Shown piece after piece: positions 47,506 to 56,840 of a stretch of DNA of 64,000 bases. The translations under genes were made by a program, and so were the position numbers. Below the pieces are notes generated by a model. The model did no database searches and had not been told where the DNA came from. It saw nothing but the letters and a program-made list of their open reading frames with translations. This DNA comes from Bordetella avium (GTDB lineage: Bacteria; Pseudomonadota; Gammaproteobacteria; Burkholderiales; Burkholderiaceae_B): contig NZ_CP139969.1 of assembly GCF_034424645.1 (NCBI RefSeq), positions 1,798,001 through 1,862,000 on the forward strand, written 5' to 3'. The stretch's first letter is position 1. Each line of letters begins with the position of its first letter.

Positions 47506-48054
47506 GTGATCGTATTACAGACTCCCCGTTTGATAGTGCGCAACTGGCATGACGCCGATCTGCCTGCATTTGCTGATTTGAATGCCGACCCTGATGTCAT
47601 GGCCCATTTTCCGGCCACGCTGACGCGTGAGCAGAGCGATGCCCTGGCGAACCGCCTGCGCCAACGCATGGATGATCATGGCTTTGGCCTATGGGCGGTG
47701 CAATGCCTCGAGGCGACGGGGAAAGAGGGCGATTTCATCGGTTTCGTGGGTCTTAACCGGGTGCCTTTCGAGGCGGATTTCACGCCCGCAGTCGAGATCG
47801 CCTGGCGCTTGGCGCGGCCGTTTTGGGGGCGGGGCTATGCGATCGAAGCCGCGCGCGCTTGCGTGGCACACGGCTTCGGGACGCTGAATCTGCCGCGCAT
47901 CGATGCGTTCACGGTGCCTGCCAATGTGCGCTCACGGCGTGTCATGGAAACGCTGGGCATGCGTTACGCCGGCGAATTCGAGCATCCGCTGCTGCCGCCG
48001 GGCCATGCTTTGCGGTGCCATGTGCGGTATCAGCTCGAGCGTCCAAACCCGTAA
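47506..48054 (+). CDS. GNAT family N-acetyltransferase (RimJ/RimL type)
   Basis: A 182-residue GNAT acetyltransferase: TPRLIVRNWHDADLPAF, the acetyl-CoA loop RPFWGRGYAIEAA and VPANVRSRRVMETLGM. GTG at 47506 follows GAGG at 47496-47499; a TTG at 47494 overlapping the previous stop is also possible. Acceptor unknown. Confidence 0.87.
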   Translation: MIVLQTPRLIVRNWHDADLPAFADLNADPDVMAHFPATLTREQSDALANRLRQRMDDHGFGLWAVQCLEATGKEGDFIGFVGLNRVPFEADFTPAVEIAWRLARPFWGRGYAIEAARACVAHGFGTLNLPRIDAFTVPANVRSRRVMETLGMRYAGEFEHPLLPPGHALRCHVRYQLERPNP

Positions 48055-48068
48055 GAGGTCCAGGGGTA

Positions 48069-48091
48069 AGGCCGCTGTTGCTCAGCGGCTT
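48069..48091 (+). terminator. Hairpin after the acetyltransferase gene
   Basis: GCCGCTG-TTGCT-CAGCGGC stem flanked by AAG and CTTG, about 16 bases after the stop. Reasonable but without a long T-run. Confidence 0.5.
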
Positions 48092-48147
48092 GGGGCACAA
48101 TCCGGGTGTTGGCCGCCGGCGCGGCCTTGTTATAGGCAGGATCGGAC

Positions 48148-48972
48148 ATGAACAAAAACCTATTTCGCGCCTTGCGAGTTCTGGCGCTTGGCCTGTTTCC
48201 CCTGGTGTTGTTGCCAGGTGTGGCGGCTGCCGCTGGCGAGCCGCCTTTGCGCATCGGCGTGATTGCCAGCGTGGCCAATGAGGCGGCCGAGATTGCCGTG
48301 CGTCAGGCTGCTGCGCAGGGCCTGGATGTCAAGCTGGTTGAGTTTAGCGACTGGGTGTTGCCGAATATCGCGGTGGCCGATGGCTCCATCGATGCCAATT
48401 TTTTTCAGCACGAACCGTTTCTGCAATTGTTCAATCAAAGCCGCGGTACACAGCTCACGCCGCTTGCCTACGGCTATTCGACCACGATAGGGCTTTTCTC
48501 CAAAAAACTGAAGAAGGGCGATGAGGTGCCGCAGGGCGCGACGATTGCTGTTCCTAACGACCCGGTGAACACGGGCCGAGCCTTGCTGCTGTTGGAGCAT
48601 ATCGGCCTCATCAAGCTGAAACCGGGGGTAGGGCAGCGGGCAGGCCTGCAAGATGTGACCGAGAATCCGCGAGGCATCAAGCTGGTGCAGGTAGAGGGTT
48701 CTCAATCTGCCCGCACCTTTGACGATGTGACGGCGTCCGTCACCTACACCACCTTCGCCAAACATGCAGGCATCGACGAGAAAGAGGGGCTGGCCTTCGA
48801 CAATACGGACCCGGATAGCATCAAGCGTTATGCAATCCGTTGGGTCGCCACGCCGCAAAAGGCGCAGGACCCGCGCCTGCTGAAGTTCATCGAGATCTAT
48901 CAGCGCTCTCCCGAGGTCAAGGCGACACTCGAGCGTCTGTACGGCGATCTTATCCGTTTCCCCTGGGAGTGA
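48148..48972 (+). CDS. NlpA/MetQ family substrate-binding protein (non-lipoprotein form)
   Basis: A 274-residue periplasmic protein of the MetQ/NlpA family, which binds methionine or related ligands: EFSDWVLPNIAVADGSIDANFFQHEPFL and DPVNTGRALLLLEHIGLIKL are typical. Its signal peptide ends GVAAAA-GE with no lipobox Cys, unlike most MetQ proteins. No metN or metI gene is adjacent, so the transporter partner is elsewhere. Its end overlaps the convergent oxidase gene by 23 bases. Confidence 0.9.
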   Translation: MNKNLFRALRVLALGLFPLVLLPGVAAAAGEPPLRIGVIASVANEAAEIAVRQAAAQGLDVKLVEFSDWVLPNIAVADGSIDANFFQHEPFLQLFNQSRGTQLTPLAYGYSTTIGLFSKKLKKGDEVPQGATIAVPNDPVNTGRALLLLEHIGLIKLKPGVGQRAGLQDVTENPRGIKLVQVEGSQSARTFDDVTASVTYTTFAKHAGIDEKEGLAFDNTDPDSIKRYAIRWVATPQKAQDPRLLKFIEIYQRSPEVKATLERLYGDLIRFPWE

Positions 48973-50128
48973 GCAGCAGGGAAGCGTTCATGTCTGCGGG
49001 TGAGAGGATGCCCAGCATGGCCATGTTGCGGTCAACCTCTGCGCGCAGCAGCTCGATAGCGTGCGCGACCCCCGCCTGGCCGCCTACCGCCGCCGCGTAG
49101 TTGAAGGGCCGGCCGACAAAGACGAAGTGCGCGCCCAGGGCCAGCGCCTTGAGCACATCGCTGCCGCGCCGGATGCCGCTATCCATCATCACCACCATTT
49201 TGCCGGCGGCGCGGGCGACCTCGGGCAGCACGCGCATCGGCGAGACGGCTCCATCGAGTTGTCGCCCGCCGTGGTTGGAGACGATAATGCCGTCCGCCCC
49301 GTATTCGCGTGCCATGCTCGCGTCTGCGGGATGCATGATGCCTTTGATGATGAGCTCTCCCTTCCAGCGGGCGCGGATACGCGCCACGTGTTCCCAGTTG
49401 AGATGGTCCCGGGCGCTGAAATCACGCAACACACTGGCCGACATGATGGGCGCGCCGCGTGTGGCGAAGGAATTCTCGAAATGCGGCATGCCGTGGCGGA
49501 CCAGCGTGCGCAGGAACACGCCTGCCGTCCAGCGCGGGCGGGTCATGCCGTCCCAGGCCAGCCGCAAGCTGGGTTTGAGCGGCGTGGAGAAACCGGTGCG
49601 CACGTTATTCTCCCGGTTGGCAGACACCGGGATATCCACCGTGAGCACCAACTGCCGGTAGCCGGCGGCGGCGACGCGGTCCACTAGTGCGTCGATGCGC
49701 TCGACGTCACCGGGAAGATAGGCTTGAAACCAGGTGTCCGGTGCGGCCTGTGCGACCTCTTCCAGGCGGATGAGCGAGGTGGCGCTCATGATGGCGGCGA
49801 TGCCGGCTTCGCGGGCCGCCTGGGCCAGCACGATGTCGCCGCGATAGGTGGACAGCGCGGTAATACCCATGGGCGCAATCCCGAAGGGCGTGGCATAACG
49901 GGTGCCGAATAGCTCTACCGATTGATCCCGCGCCGCGACGTTGCGCAGTACGCGGGGCACGAAGCCCAACTCATGGAAAACGGCGCGATTATCATCGCGC
50001 GATTGATTGTTTTCAGCCGCTCCCGCGATGTAGCCAAAGATGGGGCGTGGCAGGGTCCGTTTCGCCGCCTGTTCGAAATCGTCGAGTGACAGGACGCGTT
50101 GTAGCACGCGGGGCAGAGGGGATGACAT
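48950..50128 (-). CDS. FMN-dependent alpha-hydroxy-acid oxidase/dehydrogenase
   Basis: A 392-residue enzyme of the LldD/glycolate-oxidase/mandelate-dehydrogenase family. FIGYIAGAAE-like start, the FMN-site region APMGITALS, and the signature SNHGGRQLD with the catalytic His. It oxidises an L-2-hydroxyacid such as lactate; which one cannot be read from sequence. The ATG at 50128 is preferred to an in-frame start at 50152. Confidence 0.9.
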   Translation of the reverse strand: MSSPLPRVLQRVLSLDDFEQAAKRTLPRPIFGYIAGAAENNQSRDDNRAVFHELGFVPRVLRNVAARDQSVELFGTRYATPFGIAPMGITALSTYRGDIVLAQAAREAGIAAIMSATSLIRLEEVAQAAPDTWFQAYLPGDVERIDALVDRVAAAGYRQLVLTVDIPVSANRENNVRTGFSTPLKPSLRLAWDGMTRPRWTAGVFLRTLVRHGMPHFENSFATRGAPIMSASVLRDFSARDHLNWEHVARIRARWKGELIIKGIMHPADASMAREYGADGIIVSNHGGRQLDGAVSPMRVLPEVARAAGKMVVMMDSGIRRGSDVLKALALGAHFVFVGRPFNYAAAVGGQAGVAHAIELLRAEVDRNMAMLGILSPADMNASLLLTPRGNG

Positions 50129-50191
50129 CGGGACTCCGGACGGGCGCCACATGCGCCAAAGACCGGCAATCTACCAGGGGATAGAAATGGC

Positions 50192-50230
50192 AAAAAGCGA
50201 ATAAATACGTCAATGTTTATTCGCTTTTTT
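50192..50230 (-). terminator. Terminator after psd
   Basis: A 14-bp stem (AAAAAGCGAATAAA/TTTATTCGCTTTTT) with a 10-nt loop lies about 82 bases after the psd stop, with A and T runs on both sides. Because it also lies 64 bases before the oxidase start codon, an operator role for GAATAAA-N10-TTTATTC is possible. Confidence 0.7.
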
Positions 50231-50311
50231 AGAATAACTGCAGCGAGAGCTGCTCGGATTTGGCGCGGCCGCTGGCCGGGCAAAAGCCGGCAGAGCCGCC
50301 GCCAGGCGGGA

Positions 50312-51196
50312 TCAAACCGCCGGCACGTCTTCAAGGTGGTTGGCGGGTAGCGCCAGGGTCTCACCCATGCGGATCGGGCCGCGTACCGAAGGCGTGTCAA
50401 ACCAGCGGATACGGCCAGGGCCAAACAACACGATTGCAGTCGAGCCGAGCTTGAAACGGCCCATTTCGGCGCCGCGCTCCAGGACGATGGGCTCTTGCGG
50501 GCCGTAGCGCGTGCTGCGGACTTCGCGCTTGTGCGGCGTGACCAGTCCGGCCCAGACCGTTTCCACCGAGGCCACAATCATGGCGCCGACCAGTATGACA
50601 GCCATGGGGCCATAGGCCGTGTCGAAAATACACACGACCCGTTCGTTACGGGCAAAGAGATCGGGCACAGTGTTGGCGGTCAGGGGGTTGACCGAAAACA
50701 GGCGGCCCGGCACGTGCACCATTTCGCGCAGCGTGCCCGTCACCGGCATGTGCACTCGGTGATAGTCGCGCGGAGACAGGTAGATGGTGGCGAAATCGCC
50801 GCCTTCAAAGGGCGCGGCGCGTTCTGCATCTCCGCCCAGCAGGGCGGTCAGGCCGAAGCTGTGCCCCTTGGCCTGGAAAATACGGCCCTCGCGGATGGGA
50901 CCCAGTTGGCTGATGGTGCCATCGGCCGGAGACAGGACATTGGCGCTATCGTCATCGAGAGGCCGCGCATCCGGCTTGAGCGCGCGGGTGAAGAAATCAT
51001 TGAAGCAGGGATAGGCCAATGGATCTTCGACCAGGGCCTCGCTCATATCGACGTTATAGCGCTGCACGAAGCGCGAGATCATGGCGTTCTTCAGCGCTGG
51101 AATACGGCTGTCGGCCAATAGGCCCATGCCCCGGGACACAAGGTGATGGGGCGCGAGATGCTGGCTGGCGATAAAGATCTGGTCTTTGATGGACAT
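50312..51196 (-). CDS. psd: Phosphatidylserine decarboxylase proenzyme
   Basis: A 294-residue membrane-associated enzyme that makes phosphatidylethanolamine. The self-cleavage motif LGST is in [11 protein letters not shown], whose Ser becomes the pyruvoyl group, and [14 protein letters not shown] and [11 protein letters not shown] are conserved. The ATG at 51196 gives the usual start length. Confidence 0.95.
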   Translation of the reverse strand: MSIKDQIFIASQHLAPHHLVSRGMGLLADSRIPALKNAMISRFVQRYNVDMSEALVEDPLAYPCFNDFFTRALKPDARPLDDDSANVLSPADGTISQLGPIREGRIFQAKGHSFGLTALLGGDAERAAPFEGGDFATIYLSPRDYHRVHMPVTGTLREMVHVPGRLFSVNPLTANTVPDLFARNERVVCIFDTAYGPMAVILVGAMIVASVETVWAGLVTPHKREVRSTRYGPQEPIVLERGAEMGRFKLGSTAIVLFGPGRIRWFDTPSVRGPIRMGETLALPANHLEDVPAV

Positions 51197-51272
51197 GGAT
51201 ACCCTGGAGGGGGACGGGCGCATACCGCCCCGGCAAATCAAGACAAGGCTGGAGTGTAACGTTAGTTAGACC

Positions 51273-51758
51273 TCAGACGGCCGGCGCTGTCTCGGTTTCG
51301 CCATCGGGTATCAGCCGTTCGACGAGCGTGCCGGGCGGTACGACGGTCAGGCGATCGCGTTGGATGCGGCGTCCGCTAAAGCTGGCGCTGCGGGCCGCCG
51401 CATTATGCAGCAGCACGGACAGAATCGAGCCTTTGTCCTGAATCCACTGGGTTTTGCCCCGCATCAGTTTGAGCGCTGCCTCGGGCGGGCCAAGTCGATA
51501 GCTCATACCGTTGATGTGGGTGGTGTGCTTGCCTGTGAAAAGCCCGGCGTCGAGTTCGGTGATGGCGACGGCGTCCAGGTTGTTGCTGTCGTGCTCGACA
51601 CGATAGACAAATTGGATGCGGGTGTGCGGATCACGGATGACCACGACTTTATCCGAGCCGGAGATGTCAGACAACATACCGATGACTTCGGACTCTACCA
51701 ACTGGTTGCCGCGTTGCTCTTCGGTGTACAGAAAAATGGTCAGAAACGGCTGGAGCAT
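51273..51758 (-). CDS. Hypothetical protein of 161 residues
   Basis: I do not recognise the family. Soluble, no signal peptide, alpha/beta pattern with strands such as KVVVIRDPHTRIQFVYRVE and a C-terminal part rich in Arg (ASFSGRRIQRDRLTVVP). Codon use is like the neighbours and it lies upstream of psd on the same strand with a 76-base gap, so the gene is probably real. Confidence 0.6.
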   Translation of the reverse strand: MLQPFLTIFLYTEEQRGNQLVESEVIGMLSDISGSDKVVVIRDPHTRIQFVYRVEHDSNNLDAVAITELDAGLFTGKHTTHINGMSYRLGPPEAALKLMRGKTQWIQDKGSILSVLLHNAAARSASFSGRRIQRDRLTVVPPGTLVERLIPDGETETAPAV

Positions 51759-51857
51759 TGCGGGCCTTGAATGGCAGGATGGGCAAGGCGCTGAATTGTA
51801 CTCATCCTTTCTAATTATGGCCGAGCGACTCGCGAACGGCTAAGCGCCTGTGTCAGC

Positions 51858-51894
51858 AGACGCCTTCCGGCCCTAGAGCCGGGAGGCGTCTTTC
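51858..51894. terminator. Terminator between the TPP enzyme gene and the hypothetical gene
   Basis: A 14-bp stem with one G-U pair (AGACGCCTTCCGGC/GCCGGGAGGCGTCT, 6-nt loop) is followed by TTTC on the plus strand. It lies 18 bases after the end of the TPP enzyme gene. Confidence 0.75.
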
Positions 51895-51911
51895 AAGCTT
51901 AGTGGGTGGCT

Positions 51912-53615
51912 TCAGTGGGCGGCCTGGCGGGCGAGCGCGGCCTGGCGGATCGCCGTCAGGGTTTCACCCGGCGCGATACCGTCGGCGTCGTAGCGGATCT
52001 CCAGCAAGGCTGGCAGGCTTTCGTCGCGGGCAAAGGCCAGGGCGCGCTCCAGGGCCGGAGCGAAGTCGGCGCTCCGATCAACCGCTTCGCCATAGCCGCC
52101 GTAGCCCCGGATGATTTGGGTAAAGTCGGGATTCTGGAAGGTAAGCGCAATCGTGCGGGCGGGAAAGTCGCGTTCTTGGTGGGCGCGGATGGTGCCCCAC
52201 ATGCCATTATTGAATACCAAAACGACGATGCCCAGGCGGTATTGCAGCGCGACACCCAGCTCTTGCATATTCATCTGGAAGCAGCCGTCGCCCGCGTAGC
52301 AGACTACCGTGCGCTCGGGGTTTTCCAGCTTGGCGGAGATGGCGGCGGGCAGGCCGTAACCCATCGAGCCGACGGTGGGTGCGAGGCTGGTGCCCGGTCC
52401 GGTGAAGCGGCGATAGCGGTGTGGATACAGGGCATAGTTGCCGGCACCCACGGTAATGCAGGCATCCTCCGGAATGGCCGCGTTGACCTCGGCGGCTGCC
52501 TCATCCAGGCTCATGGGGCCGGGGGAGGGCAGGGGCTGGGTGCTATCCAGATAATCCTGATGCGCCTGCACGACAAGGGCCGAGCGCGAGACGCGGTGGC
52601 CAGGACGCAACTCGACGACCGCCGCGGCGAAATTGGCGGGATCTGCCACGATGCTTTGGGTCGGCGCGAATACGCGCCCCAGTTCGCAGGGGTCGGGATA
52701 GACATGGATCAACTGCTGACGCGGCACCGGGCTTTCAATGAGGGTGTAGCCTTCAGTCGTGGCTTCGCCCATGCGGGTGCCCACGGCGAGCACCAGGTCC
52801 GCATCGCGCAGGCGCGCGCGCAGCGCCGGCGTCATGCCCCAGCCCACGTGCCCGGCCGCATTAGGATGACGTTGGTCAAAGCACTCCAGGCGGCGCCAGG
52901 CTGTGCCGACCGGCAGTTCGAAACGTTCGGCAAAGCTGGCGATCTGCGCGATGGCCGTATTGTCCCAGCCGGTGCCGCCTAGCAGCAGAAACGGGCGCTC
53001 GGCTACGTCCAGCAGCGCGGTCATACGGGTAAGATCGGCCGCGCTCGGTGTGCTGTGGTTACGCTGATAACGCGGCATGTCGGCGACCGTGGCGCGGCCC
53101 CAGAGCGTGTCCTCGGGCAGGGCCAGCACGACCGGGCCTGGCCGGCCGCTGGTGGCTACGGTGTAGGCGCGTGCAATGAATTCCGGTATGCGGTCGGTGC
53201 GGTCGATCTGCGCCACCCATTTTGCCATTTGGCCAAACATGCGCCGATAGTCGATTTCCTGCAAGGCTTCACGTTCGTAGAAATCGTTGCCGACCTGGCC
53301 TACGAACAGAATCATCGGCGTGGAGTCTTGAAAGGCGGTATGCACCCCGATGCTGGCGTTGGTTGCGCCGGGGCCACGCGTCACGAAACAGATGCCCGGC
53401 TCGCCGGTGAGCTTGCCATAGGCCTCCGCCATATAGGCGGCGCCGCTTTCTTGGCGGCACACGATGGGGTCGATAACCCCTTGATGTTCGTTCAGCGCGT
53501 CGATGCAGGGCAGATAGCTCTCGCCCGGAATCATGAATACGCGGCGTGCGCCGTGGATGCGCAACTGCTGCATCAGAATCTGGCCTCCGTTGCGTTCGAC
53601 GAGTGTGTGGCTCAT
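51912..53615 (-). CDS. Thiamine pyrophosphate-dependent enzyme, acetolactate-synthase-like
   Basis: A 567-residue TPP enzyme. The activating Glu lies in CRQESGAAYMAEAYGKLTG, and the TPP/Mg motif is GDGCFQMNMQELGVALQYRLGIVVLVFNN. It resembles the IlvB family but is a lone large subunit without an ilvH partner, beside its own GntR regulator, so a catabolic 2-oxoacid decarboxylase or carboligase role is as likely as valine synthesis. Confidence 0.9.
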   Translation of the reverse strand: MSHTLVERNGGQILMQQLRIHGARRVFMIPGESYLPCIDALNEHQGVIDPIVCRQESGAAYMAEAYGKLTGEPGICFVTRGPGATNASIGVHTAFQDSTPMILFVGQVGNDFYEREALQEIDYRRMFGQMAKWVAQIDRTDRIPEFIARAYTVATSGRPGPVVLALPEDTLWGRATVADMPRYQRNHSTPSAADLTRMTALLDVAERPFLLLGGTGWDNTAIAQIASFAERFELPVGTAWRRLECFDQRHPNAAGHVGWGMTPALRARLRDADLVLAVGTRMGEATTEGYTLIESPVPRQQLIHVYPDPCELGRVFAPTQSIVADPANFAAAVVELRPGHRVSRSALVVQAHQDYLDSTQPLPSPGPMSLDEAAAEVNAAIPEDACITVGAGNYALYPHRYRRFTGPGTSLAPTVGSMGYGLPAAISAKLENPERTVVCYAGDGCFQMNMQELGVALQYRLGIVVLVFNNGMWGTIRAHQERDFPARTIALTFQNPDFTQIIRGYGGYGEAVDRSADFAPALERALAFARDESLPALLEIRYDADGIAPGETLTAIRQAALARQAAH

Positions 53616-53770
53616 GAATGATCTCCTAGGGCGGCGGCCCTTGATTCGGTGGGCGCGCGCGGTGAGGTCTTGTGGACGGTAAGTGGATAGGCGGTAGCGG
53701 AACCGCAGTTAAAACGCAGGTCGCAAGGGGCGCCTGCCAGGCACGAAAGGAAACGAGAGGCGTCAGGGCG

Positions 53771-54496
53771 TCATCGGATGGCACCGGCGGCGAAGTCCTC
53801 GCGCAGCCGCGCCAGGATGCCGACGAGATGGTCGTGCATGGCATGGCGGGCTCGTAGCGGATCACGCTCGACAATGGCAGCCAGGATGCGGCTGTGTTCT
53901 TCGTGGGCTACGCTCCATACCCTTGTCGTCACAAAATGTGTTTCCAGACGGCTGAACAGCGGGCTGATGGTGCTCAGATGCCAGATATGCGAGATGGCCG
54001 CAGCCAGCGCCGCATTGCCGCAGGCCGCCGCGATGGCGCCATGAAACGCCTGATCGTGCAGACTGGGGCTATCCGTCAGGGACATGTCTTCGTGGGCGGC
54101 GCGGATGGCTGCGATTTGCGCCGGCGATGCCTTTTCGGCCGTTAGGGCGACGCATTCAGGCTCCAGCAGCAAGCGGGTTTCCAGCAGATCGAAAGGACCG
54201 ATGTCGGTGCGTTCTTGCCCGGCGATGGTGTTCTGCACGCCGCCATATTGGCCATCTTCGCGGGGAGCGCACACAAATACGCCCGTCCCTACCCGCACCT
54301 CGACATAGCCTTCGATTTCCAGCGCGATCAGCGCTTCGCGCACGGAAGCCCGGCTGACCTGGAGTTGTTCGGCCAAATCGCGTTCGGCAGGCAGGCGGCC
54401 GCCGGCTTCGAAGTCTCCGGCGCGGATGCGCCCGGCAATCTGGTCCGCGATCATGCGATAGAGCCGGGTGGAGGCCACCGCTTGAAAAATAGGCAT
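53771..54496 (-). CDS. GntR-family regulator (FCD type)
   Basis: A 241-residue regulator with an N-terminal GntR helix-turn-helix (RLPAERDLAEQLQVSRASVREALIALEIEGYVEVR) and an FCD ligand domain (DQAFHGAIAAACGN). It precedes the TPP enzyme gene on the same strand after 155 bases, and a perfect inverted repeat lies just upstream, so it probably controls itself and that gene. Confidence 0.9.
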   Translation of the reverse strand: MPIFQAVASTRLYRMIADQIAGRIRAGDFEAGGRLPAERDLAEQLQVSRASVREALIALEIEGYVEVRVGTGVFVCAPREDGQYGGVQNTIAGQERTDIGPFDLLETRLLLEPECVALTAEKASPAQIAAIRAAHEDMSLTDSPSLHDQAFHGAIAAACGNAALAAAISHIWHLSTISPLFSRLETHFVTTRVWSVAHEEHSRILAAIVERDPLRARHAMHDHLVGILARLREDFAAGAIR

Positions 54497-54518
54497 GCGA
54501 TTGAGATGTCAGGTGGTT

Positions 54519-54535
54519 CAGTGGTCAGGCCACTG
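54519..54535. promoter_or_regulatory. Perfect inverted repeat, probable GntR operator
   Basis: CAGTGG-TCAGG-CCACTG, containing TGGTC as in FadR/FCD operators, lies 23 bases before the regulator's start codon. Remaining bases of spacer 54497-54749 show no gene. Confidence 0.55.
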
Positions 54536-54749
54536 GACTATACGCGAGTGAGTCTGATAAAAAAATGGCGACATCGTCAGTCTAGGGAAAACCACTATCT
54601 ATCCGGCCGCCGAGGCGGGCAGGATTGACCTCTCAGCCCCTCAGTAAGGCGACATCATGGCGCCGTCGCCGAGCCCGGCCAGCAATACCTGAGTGGAGCT
54701 AGCGCCGCCGTGAGGGCGAGACCATGATGCCGTCCGACCCCGGCGGAGC

Positions 54750-56774
54750 TTAGGTGTTGCGCGGCGGCCAGATGAGCTGGCCAGGGTATTGGAAGATGCG
54801 CTGGCGCACGGCACGGCTGAGACTCAGCCGATCGCTGCGTTTGAGCCCGCGCGAGCGTAAGGCCAGATTGAAGGCGAGCGCAAAGCAGATGGCCACGTTC
54901 AAAACCCCCATCAGCGCGATCCCTGCCACGGCTTGCCAGAAGGCGCCGGTATCTACGACACCCCACCCAAGCACGCCAATGGCGGCGCCGAGCGAGCCGG
55001 TGCTCAGCGTGACATGCCGCACTTCGACAGTGGGGCCCACAAAGGCGATAATCTCCGGCCCCAGGCCAAGCAAAAGACCCAGGGATACATTGCCGGCGAT
55101 GCCGGAAATATTGCGTTGCCAGAACCCAGCCAGGCGCTGAGCGCCGCGCTCCCCCAAGGCGTAGCAAAGCCTGCGGTTGTACATCATGGCATCGTGTACC
55201 CGACGCAGGGCAAACCAGTTATCCGCCCAGCCTGCAGCGAGGCTGGACAGCCAAAGCAGTACACCCGTGGCGGCAGCGTAGAGCGGCGTCATGCCGAAGA
55301 GGGAGAAGGAGTCTATGGTTTGCTGCGCTTTTTCCGGGGTGAGCAGCGGTTTATGCAGCAGATTGACGGCCAGCCATTGCACGGCATACGCCACCGGGAA
55401 CACGGCGGCCAGATTGCCGAAGATGGCTGCCGCATTGGAGCGGATCATCGCGATGGTGTCGTTCACGAAGGCTTCTCGGCCCTGCGGCGTGTCAGCGGCA
55501 TCCAGCCGGTGAGCCAGCGCCGGGCCGGTCATGGCAGGCTGTTTGGTTGCAAGCGTGAAGTGGGCGAAATGAATGGCCAGAAAACTCCCCGCATAATTGA
55601 GCGAGGCCAGCAAGCCCTCCATGAAGCGCCCGGCGTGCAAGGCGTAGATTGCGAACTTGAGGTAGACGGTGACTACCGTGAACAGGCCGCCGCCCAAGGC
55701 CGCCTTGACCATCGAGCGGTATTCGCGCCTGTCCCGGGCAATATAGTGCTCGCCCGTTTGGGCGCTGCGCTCCATGACGCGCCGGGCCAGATGCGCAAAG
55801 GAAGTGGCCGCCAGATGCCGTACGCTGCGCCTTGCCTGGGTGGAGTGGATAAGCTCGATCACCAGGTGGATATGCTTGTTGCGCTGAGTCGGGTCCACCC
55901 ACACGCCCAGCAGTAATTCGATGCGGTGCAGACGCAGTTTCATGCGCTCAATCTGGAATACGACCTCGACTGAAACGCCATTCTGCTCCAGCTCTTGGTA
56001 AACATTGCTAGCGCTGATGCGGCATTCCTCCAGCAAGGCGCGGAAATAGGCCAGGGCCTGTCCGAAAGCGGTTGGATTGCGCCAGATGGCAGGGTTACAG
56101 AGCTCGGCACAGGCGGCGGCGAGTTTAAAAAAAGGGGTTTCGGCAACCGGTCCGGGCAGACGCGAGCGTATCGCTTGGCTCATGCCGGTGGCGCGAACCT
56201 GGCTCACCAGCACTTGCATGCTGCTGGTCAGGGCTTGTTCGAAACCCGGAACCTGGTTTGAAGGGCCGCCAACATCGGGCAATTGCAGCAACTCTTGTAG
56301 CCGTTGCAGCGTATCGTCGTCCATATCGCGCAGCCAGTCTGCGTCCGTGGGTTCGGTGAACACCAGGGAAAACAGGGCGAACATGTCGCTGCGATTGGGG
56401 GCGGGAGGAACAAAGCGCGCCTGCAGACGCTCCCAGACCTCACCCCAGAATCCGGGGTGAGACGCCACTCCGGTGTCGCAAAAGAGAGAGGTGGGATCGT
56501 TGTCGGTCAGGATGGACCGCAGCGTTCGCGCAAAGCGCTCCCGGGTCTCAGGTTGACGATCCAGAACATGCAGCAGATAACGCAGACGCGCATGCTGCGG
56601 ATGGATGCCCTGGCTGCCGTCTGGCGCGCGGCCACGGCGAACCCAGTGAGAGAGCTCGATAGCCCAGAGATTCCGATCCACCAGCTCGGCGTCCGGTCTT
56701 GCGGCCGCCAGCAGGCTGTCCAATTGTTGACCCGCTGTTCGCGAGGCTTTCCAGCGTTGCCAGAATCGCCACAT
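54750..56774 (-). CDS. Large membrane protein of the family named 'site-specific recombinase'
   Basis: A 674-residue protein of the SpecificRecomb (Gcr-like) family found in Neisseria and Bordetella relatives. The first half is soluble; the second half has about seven hydrophobic segments (e.g. VVTVYLKFAIYAL, AAIFGNLAAVFPVAYAVQWLAV, VSLGLLLGLGPEIIAFVGP, ALMGVLNVAICFALAFNLAL). I see neither a tyrosine-recombinase RHRY box nor a serine-resolvase motif, so the family name should not be taken as function. It starts 66 bases upstream of the sensor kinase stop, with its own ribosome-binding site region (AAGGAGG-like). Confidence 0.85.
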   Translation of the reverse strand: MWRFWQRWKASRTAGQQLDSLLAAARPDAELVDRNLWAIELSHWVRRGRAPDGSQGIHPQHARLRYLLHVLDRQPETRERFARTLRSILTDNDPTSLFCDTGVASHPGFWGEVWERLQARFVPPAPNRSDMFALFSLVFTEPTDADWLRDMDDDTLQRLQELLQLPDVGGPSNQVPGFEQALTSSMQVLVSQVRATGMSQAIRSRLPGPVAETPFFKLAAACAELCNPAIWRNPTAFGQALAYFRALLEECRISASNVYQELEQNGVSVEVVFQIERMKLRLHRIELLLGVWVDPTQRNKHIHLVIELIHSTQARRSVRHLAATSFAHLARRVMERSAQTGEHYIARDRREYRSMVKAALGGGLFTVVTVYLKFAIYALHAGRFMEGLLASLNYAGSFLAIHFAHFTLATKQPAMTGPALAHRLDAADTPQGREAFVNDTIAMIRSNAAAIFGNLAAVFPVAYAVQWLAVNLLHKPLLTPEKAQQTIDSFSLFGMTPLYAAATGVLLWLSSLAAGWADNWFALRRVHDAMMYNRRLCYALGERGAQRLAGFWQRNISGIAGNVSLGLLLGLGPEIIAFVGPTVEVRHVTLSTGSLGAAIGVLGWGVVDTGAFWQAVAGIALMGVLNVAICFALAFNLALRSRGLKRSDRLSLSRAVRQRIFQYPGQLIWPPRNT

Positions 56775-56840
56775 ATCTGAATTACCTAAACACCTGAAAG
56801 GAGGGGGGCGAGACTATCACGCGGCTATGATGCCGGATAG

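Noticed and set aside
54750..56774. Mobile element or integron at the 'recombinase' gene
   Set aside because: No direct repeats, attachment sites, integrase motifs or cargo genes flank it; base composition matches the surroundings.
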